Shown here one piece after another: positions 28,208 through 31,585 of a DNA stretch of 31,585 nucleotides (its first letter is position 1; the number at the start of each line of letters is the position of its first letter). Made by a program: the position numbers and the translations under genes. The DNA comes from a virus. Below the pieces are notes generated by a model. The model saw only the letters and a program-made list of their open reading frames with translations. It searched no databases and had not been told where the DNA came from. The stretch is from the IMG/VR virus record IMGVR_UViG_3300030117_000686, positions 2,263 through 33,847 of that record; one strand, given 5' to 3'.

Positions 28208-28413
28208 TGACAGATGATAAGAAAAAACCTATTGATTTAAAGGTAGGAGAAAATAGTTTTGAACTTATACTGCGAATACTTGGCAATGAATTTGTGGCTA
28301 TACGCATAGGTTCAACAAACTTTTCTGGTAAACTTATAGCAGGTGGTGTGTTGTTATTGTTTCTTACTTTTATGTTACTAGAGGTTTTTGGATTAAATGA
28401 GATTTTAAGATGA
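28207..28413 (+). CDS. small single-span membrane protein
   Basis: A 68-residue protein with a charged N-terminus (TDDKKKPIDLKVGENSFELI), an FVAIRIGSTNFSG segment, and one transmembrane helix near residues 43-62 (LIAGGVLLLFLTFMLLEVFG). It lies between the secreted-looking protein and the holin-like gene with overlapping codons. It could be part of the holin system or an anchor protein; no family match is known to me. Confidence 0.6.
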   Translation: MTDDKKKPIDLKVGENSFELILRILGNEFVAIRIGSTNFSGKLIAGGVLLLFLTFMLLEVFGLNEILR

Positions 28414-28646
28414 ATGTAGATACATTTTTAAAGTGGAAAATTCTACCACGCTTCATGATGTTAGCAAGTACGATAATGTCTTGGAGATGTGCTGAATGGT
28501 TTATGAATTTAACAGACCCAACCGCAAGTCAATCAGCTTTTGTTTCAGTTGTTATGGGAGTAATGACTGGAGTATTTGGAATATGGATGGGTCATGAACA
28601 TAAAGGAGATAACAATGCTAACAGCACTAATAGGTCCAGTAAGTAA
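28410..28646 (+). CDS. putative two-span holin-like protein
   Basis: A 78-residue protein. Residues about 11-33 (ILPRFMMLASTIMSWRCAEW, with FM) and 42-62 (AFVSVVMGVMTGVFGIWMG) form two hydrophobic helices separated by NLTDPTASQS. A hydrophilic tail with GHEHKGDNNANSTNRSSK follows. The size and topology fit class II holins, which make holes in the inner membrane at lysis. The PR.LM...W...EWFM...P...QSAF.S.V.G pattern recurs in marine phages beside 3TM holins. It overlaps the next gene by 32 bases. Confidence 0.65.
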   Translation: MNVDTFLKWKILPRFMMLASTIMSWRCAEWFMNLTDPTASQSAFVSVVMGVMTGVFGIWMGHEHKGDNNANSTNRSSK

Positions 28647-29010
28647 ACTTGTTGGAAAGTTTATTGAGGACAAAGATGTCAAAAATAAATTGGCACATGA
28701 CCTGGCTACTATGGCAGAAAAACACGCACAAGAATTAGCTAAAGGTCAGATTGAAATTAACAAAGCAGAAGCACAACATAAGTCTATATTTGTTGCTGGG
28801 TGGAGACCTTTTATTGGCTGGACTTGCGGCATTGCTTTATGTTGGCACTTTGTCCTTGCACCTGTAACTATATTTGTGTGTGCATATTTAAAAATACAAA
28901 TACCAGAGTTACCAGTTTTTGATATGGGTTCTTTAATGACTGTACTTATGGGTATGCTTGGATTAGGCGGACTTCGTACTTTTGAAAAGTATAAGAAGAT
29001 AACAAAATGA
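28615..29010 (+). CDS. 3TM-type holin family protein
   Basis: A 131-residue protein. The N-terminus is helical (LTALIGPVSKLVGKFIEDKD, then an Ala/Glu/Lys-rich helix to about residue 48). WRPFIGWTCGIALCWHFVLA begins the membrane part, with a second span in APVTIFVCAYLKI and a third near the MGSLMTVLMGMLGLGGLRTF C-terminus. The (A)GWRPFIGW motif and order match the GTA-type 3TM holin family. The start is set at 28615, where AAGGAG lies six bases before the ATG. Works with the endolysin two genes on. Confidence 0.8.
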   Translation: MLTALIGPVSKLVGKFIEDKDVKNKLAHDLATMAEKHAQELAKGQIEINKAEAQHKSIFVAGWRPFIGWTCGIALCWHFVLAPVTIFVCAYLKIQIPELPVFDMGSLMTVLMGMLGLGGLRTFEKYKKITK

Positions 29011-29141
29011 TTAGTTTTTATTTGAGTTTGTCAAAGTTCTTTAATAAAATTGGCAATTATTTTTATATGAAACATTGTGCATTACTTATGGGAAAGAGAG
29101 GAAAAACAAATGGATATAGAAAGACTAAAAGAAGAAATTAA
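29007..29141 (+). CDS. possible tiny basic protein
   Basis: A 44-codon frame starting in an ATGA overlap with the holin stop. The product begins MISFYLSLSKFFNKIGNYFY, aromatic and amphipathic, and ends in a basic MGKRGKTNGYRKTKRRN tail. It overlaps the endolysin start by 32 bases, in another frame. It fills a gap of about 100 bases that would otherwise be the longest in the cassette. No ribosome binding site or homologue is clear, so it may be chance; the tail overlaps coding sequence of the lysozyme. Confidence 0.35.
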   Translation: MISFYLSLSKFFNKIGNYFYMKHCALLMGKRGKTNGYRKTKRRN

Positions 29142-29556
29142 AGCTGATGAGGGCTACAAGAATGAGATTTATTTAGATCATCTTTCCCTAAAGACGCTAG
29201 GCGTGGGTCATTTGATAAAAGAAACAGACCCAGAATATAATTTAGAAGTTGGTACATATATAGATGATGAAAGAGTAAATGAACTATTTGAACAAGATTT
29301 AAATATAACTTTAGATGAATGTACTTTGTTATATGACGATTTTTATACTTTGCCAGAAGAAGCACAATTAATTATAGCTAACATGATGTTCAACATGGGT
29401 AGACCAAGATTATCTCGCTTTCATAAGATGAAAAGAGCAGTTGATAATCTTGAGTGGCAAGAAGCAGCATTTCAAATGGAAGATTCCAAATGGTATAAAC
29501 AAGTAACTAACCGTGCTGAAAGATTATGTAAAAGAATGAGGAATATATCAACATGA
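29110..29556 (+). CDS. T4-type lysozyme (endolysin), GH24
   Basis: A 148-residue muramidase. Counting from the ATG at 29110, Glu14, Asp23 and Thr29 (ADEGYK, IYLDHLS, KTLGVGH) reproduce the catalytic Glu11-Asp20-Thr26 of T4 lysozyme with the same 9- and 6-residue spacing. The MMFNMGRPRLSRFHKMKRAV and SKWYKQVTNRAERLCKRMRN segments match the C-terminal lobe. There is no signal peptide, so release to the periplasm would need a holin. The ATG is favoured over an upstream in-frame GTG (29077) because GAGAGGA sits close before it. Cleaves the glycan strands of peptidoglycan. Confidence 0.92.
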   Translation: MDIERLKEEIKADEGYKNEIYLDHLSLKTLGVGHLIKETDPEYNLEVGTYIDDERVNELFEQDLNITLDECTLLYDDFYTLPEEAQLIIANMMFNMGRPRLSRFHKMKRAVDNLEWQEAAFQMEDSKWYKQVTNRAERLCKRMRNIST

Positions 29557-29735
29557 TTACAACAATAATTAAAAAATTTTTAATTGCGTGTTATTATCGT
29601 CTTGTAAATATTTTACGATTATTAAAAAACAAATTAAAAAAGGATAAATCTATGCCTTATGGAAAGAAAAAAGGTAGACCATTAAAGTCTACCCCTGTTA
29701 AAAAAACTAAAAAGAAATCTAAAAAGAAGTCTTAA
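29553..29735 (+). CDS. small lysine-rich protein, possible internal start
   Basis: A 60-residue frame in an ATGA overlap with the lysozyme stop. The N-terminal half (MITTIIKKFLIACYYRLVNI) is hydrophobic/basic. The C-terminal half starts at a second ATG (29652) with its own AAGGA site about eight bases upstream and reads MPYGKKKGRPLKSTPVKKTK plus more lysines. MPYGKKK... miniproteins are common in marine phages, so the 27-residue form may be the true or an additional product. It is the last gene of the late operon. Its stop overlaps the stop of the converging gene by two bases. Confidence 0.6.
   Translation: MITTIIKKFLIACYYRLVNILRLLKNKLKKDKSMPYGKKKGRPLKSTPVKKTKKKSKKKS
29667..29693 (-). terminator. 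Rho-independent terminator of the right leftward operon, inside a + strand gene
   Basis: On the - strand, GGTAGAC (29693-29687) pairs with GTCTACC (29679-29673) around a seven-base loop and is followed at once by six Ts (29672-29667). It lies about 40 bases past the stop of the SSB-like gene. The T-tract is the complement of AAA lysine codons of the + strand gene at 29553-29735. On the + strand the same hairpin lacks a U-tract. Confidence 0.7.
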
Positions 29736-30085
29736 AAAGGAATATCATCCCCATCTAATTTCTTTTCTTCTTCTTTCTTTTCTTCAACTTGATTTGATTC
29801 CATAACTTCAGCTATGGATTTCATGCCTGGTTGTGATACTGCTGCGGAAATAGAATCCATCTCGCCTTCGTATGTGTTTATTATTTCAGATAAAGAAAAA
29901 TCAAACCCCCCTGAATCATTTTCAAACAAACTTGCTGAATATTTTTTTCCTGCCTTTAAAACAATATCCGCTTGTTCTTTGTTTACCATAGGAACCCAAT
30001 TACTGTTGCTATGTGTTCTGTTAGAAATAACCCTTTCGTTTTTAAATAACTTACAGGTAAATACTTTCTTATATTGATTAGCCAT
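29732..30085 (-). CDS. ssDNA-binding-like protein with SSB-type acidic tip
   Basis: A 117-residue protein. N-terminal residues 1-65 are strand-rich (YKKVFTCKLFKNERVISNRT, SNWVPMVNKEQADIVLKAGK) and could be a compact OB-like fold; this is inference. A disordered acidic linker with EEKKEEEKK follows, and the last residues are DGDDIPF. The DDIPF tip matches the C-terminal tip of E. coli SSB, which recruits replication and repair partners. AAGGAG precedes the ATG. It is transcribed just after the annealing protein gene, a common SSB-recombinase pairing. It might alternatively be a non-SSB protein that mimics the tip. Confidence 0.7.
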   Translation of the reverse strand: MANQYKKVFTCKLFKNERVISNRTHSNSNWVPMVNKEQADIVLKAGKKYSASLFENDSGGFDFSLSEIINTYEGEMDSISAAVSQPGMKSIAEVMESNQVEEKKEEEKKLDGDDIPF

Positions 30086-30086
30086 T

Positions 30087-30794
30087 TTATCTCCTTATTT
30101 GTGATTTTAATTGATTTTCGGCATCCGTAAATAATTTTAATATTTTTTGTTGAATTTCTTTTGGTAGTTTCATTATTTCACTTTCATAGTCTCTCTGAAA
30201 TCTATCTTGTAATAATCTTAACTGACCTGCTTCCCTGTTTTCAGTAAATCGAGCTTGTTTTATACGAGTAATCATTTGCTCGTATCTTTGAACTGCGTCT
30301 AAAGGGTTAATCTGTGCATTTGGTTGAGATGGTGGAGTGTTATCTACAGGGGTTTGCTCCACCACCTCATTCTTTACCTCTTTTTGAGGTGTCTCTTTAA
30401 TGGCATCAGTTTTGCGAACAACTGCATCCATTTCATTTGCACTTGCATACTCACCACCAGCAAGTCCAAGACTAGCTAATGCTCTACCAATAGCAGATGT
30501 TTCAGCATTTTCCAATGCAGATGTTGTGTTGACAAGACCTTGCCCTCGTATTTCTTCAGCCATACCAGCACCAACTATACGACTATCTTTGTCTGTTATA
30601 ATTGCTTTTACTACAACTTTTTGTCCGTCATTTACAAGTATAGATGTATCAACACCAAACTCTGTGCCATGTTGCTTTCTAAACGCTTCCATTCTGTGAA
30701 CAACCTGTGTATAAAGTTTACCACCTTTTTGTCTTACACCATGCGATTTGTGCAGCTCTGCTACTGCATCCATAGTTTTGTTTAGGTTAGTCAT
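30087..30794 (-). CDS. ERF/Rad52-like single-strand annealing protein
   Basis: A 235-residue protein. Residues 89-121 (VNTTSALENAETSAIGRALA, SLGLAGGEYASANEM) are the conserved block of ERF-type phage recombinases, preceded by a GKLYTQVVHRMEAFRKQHGT and VKAIITD core. A Pro/Gln-rich linker (about 132-165) leads to a helical C-terminal domain (165-235). Members coat ssDNA and pair complementary strands in recombination-dependent replication. It has a GGAGAG site before the ATG, overlaps the upstream coiled-coil gene by eight bases, and has the SSB-tailed gene just downstream. No exonuclease partner is visible in the window. Confidence 0.75.
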   Translation of the reverse strand: MTNLNKTMDAVAELHKSHGVRQKGGKLYTQVVHRMEAFRKQHGTEFGVDTSILVNDGQKVVVKAIITDKDSRIVGAGMAEEIRGQGLVNTTSALENAETSAIGRALASLGLAGGEYASANEMDAVVRKTDAIKETPQKEVKNEVVEQTPVDNTPPSQPNAQINPLDAVQRYEQMITRIKQARFTENREAGQLRLLQDRFQRDYESEIMKLPKEIQQKILKLFTDAENQLKSQIRR

Positions 30795-30951
30795 TGCTCT
30801 CTCCTGTAAACTTTTCTAACAAAATGTTACAATGATTTAAACTCTCCAAAAGAGTTTGCTTTTCTTTCTGAATAGACTTTAATTCTTCTTTTATCTTGTC
30901 TAATTTCATTTGCAATAGGTCTAACCTCTGCTCTCTTTCATTATAATCCAT
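30787..30951 (-). CDS. small coiled-coil protein
   Basis: A 54-residue protein made almost wholly of a charged helix: MDYNEREQRLDLLQMKLDKI, then KEELKSIQKEKQTLLESLNH, with leucine/isoleucine heptads along its length. It is likely a dimeric coiled coil. It sits between the winged-helix and annealing-protein genes, overlapping the latter by eight bases. The start directly follows the upstream stop (TAAAATG). It may be a partner of one of its neighbours; no function is known. Confidence 0.7.
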   Translation of the reverse strand: MDYNEREQRLDLLQMKLDKIKEELKSIQKEKQTLLESLNHCNILLEKFTGESND

Positions 30952-30952
30952 T

Positions 30953-31300
30953 TTATACCCCTAATAATCCCTGTAATTTTTCTTCTTCTGTTAAATCCTC
31001 TAAATCGTAATATCTTTTAGACATCATATAACGCTGACTACGACCTGAATCACCTTTTTTGGTGGTGTTACACCTAACAATCAAGTTCTTCTCCTCTAGT
31101 GCCTTAAAACGAGCAGTAATGGATGAATATCTAAATTGAGGTAGCTTTTTTAATACATCATCCTGTATGCACCCAGATTGTCCGTAACTATCTATGACTT
31201 CATAGACAATTTTCTCCATTTTTGACACATCAATGCTTTCAACTGCTTCAATGCTAGTTGTATCAGCATCATTTCTGTAAAGTTTATATAGTTCTGTCAT
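30953..31300 (-). CDS. winged-helix DNA-binding-like protein
   Basis: A 115-residue protein. Residues about 25-95 have a winged-helix layout: MEKIVYEVIDSYGQSGCIQD, then VLKKLPQFRYSSITARFKAL with the recognition helix, then EEKNLIVRCNTTKKGDSGRS and QRYMMSKR as strand-wing. The S(S/V)(I/V)(T/S)AR...AL-E-x(K/N)L(I/V) pattern recurs in phage wHTH proteins near recombination genes. An acidic tail follows. It may regulate early genes or bind replicating DNA. It starts in a TAAATG junction with the preceding gene. Confidence 0.8.
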   Translation of the reverse strand: MTELYKLYRNDADTTSIEAVESIDVSKMEKIVYEVIDSYGQSGCIQDDVLKKLPQFRYSSITARFKALEEKNLIVRCNTTKKGDSGRSQRYMMSKRYYDLEDLTEEEKLQGLLGV

Positions 31301-31585
31301 TTAATACTCCCAAAGTTGTTTTGCGATTTGAACAAACTCTGGTCCATGTAACCTAGCTATCTCATTCATGTCTGGTTGAATAAGACTACATAAAGTTTTC
31401 CATGAACCATTACTTGCTTTCAGTAAATTCTGGGTAACTTCCCAAGATTTTACCATTTCATTATAAGCTATTTCAAGGTTATCTTCCTGTAATAACTCAC
31501 AATTCGTTTCATCTATGATGTTATAATCTGATGCAGTAACAGAAAGTAAAGCTGGTTTTTGTCCTGTTGCTTTCCAATAAACTGC
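31301..31585 (-). CDS. hypothetical protein, 5' end outside window
   Basis: The final 94 codons of a leftward gene whose start lies beyond the window end. The visible product (AVYWKATGQKPALLSVTASD ... EIARLHGPEFVQIAKQLWEY) is soluble, mixed alpha/beta, with four tryptophans and no recognised motif. It ends in TAA next to the ATG of the winged-helix gene (TAAATG), so it belongs to the same transcript. The family cannot be judged from the fragment. Confidence 0.65.
   Translation of the reverse strand, partial: AVYWKATGQKPALLSVTASDYNIIDETNCELLQEDNLEIAYNEMVKSWEVTQNLLKASNGSWKTLCSLIQPDMNEIARLHGPEFVQIAKQLWEY

Noticed and set aside
29077-29110. GTG start extending the lysozyme by 11 residues
   Set aside because: The ATG at 29110 has a GAGAGGA site just upstream, and the T4 lysozyme family begins close to this residue.
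1-31585. tRNA genes and integrase or attachment sites
   Set aside because: No cloverleaf with a GTTCRA arm was found outside coding genes, and no recombinase motif was seen. A lysogenic life style therefore cannot be supported from this window.

Overview
The window is a segment of a tailed double-stranded DNA phage genome with a short-tailed (podovirus) virion plan. The evidence is a nearly uninterrupted rightward block of about 25.6 kb (4125-29735) in this order: terminase, portal, scaffold, capsid, tail-tube adaptor and nozzle, internal virion proteins, T7-type tail fibre, small tail proteins, holin-like proteins and endolysin. DNA is AT-rich, genes are tightly packed with ATGA/TAATG overlaps, and I saw no tRNA, integrase, DNA polymerase or RNA polymerase gene. 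The gene set resembles T7-supergroup marine podoviruses that infect AT-rich bacterioplankton. That placement, and any host, is inference. Both ends cut through other genes, so this is not shown to be a complete genome.

Layout. (1) 1-534: the tail end of a rightward cluster, including a DUF6378-like protein. (2) 535-860: no genes. It holds a two-way terminator and an unusual iteron-like array of 14-bp units built around GCATGC. (3) 861-3719: a leftward cluster of twelve very small genes, several too short for common gene-length cut-offs: a Cys-rich zinc-ribbon-like protein, a coiled-coil/HTH regulator, and small membrane proteins. It is driven by a strong sigma70-like promoter with a perfect 17-bp palindrome in its spacer. 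Many of these genes share a leader motif, ATAACAACA, just before the ribosome binding site. (4) 3781-4124: a gene-free divergent region with a T-depleted, repeat-containing stretch.

(5) 4125-29735: the late operon. Small and large terminase are followed by an HlyC/RTX-type lysine acyltransferase homologue with aligned His and Asp, two small basic/proline-rich proteins, portal, Bbp19-like protein, scaffold and capsid. Next come a decoration-like protein, tail adaptor, tail nozzle, GNAT-like protein, a gp14-like protein, three large internal virion proteins, and a tail fibre with three repeated modules. After these lie small tail proteins, three tandem paralogous fibre-tip-like genes, a lysis cassette with several membrane proteins, and a T4-type lysozyme. 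(6) 29732-31585: a leftward DNA-metabolism cluster that converges on the late operon. It encodes an SSB-tailed protein (C-terminus DDIPF), an ERF/Rad52-like annealing protein, a coiled-coil protein, a winged-helix protein and a gene cut by the window end. Its terminator appears to lie inside the lysine codons of the last late gene.

How the genes work together. The late operon supplies packaging, head, tail, infection and lysis proteins. The right leftward cluster supplies recombination and ssDNA-binding functions. The left leftward cluster looks like early host-interaction or regulatory genes under an operator-controlled promoter.
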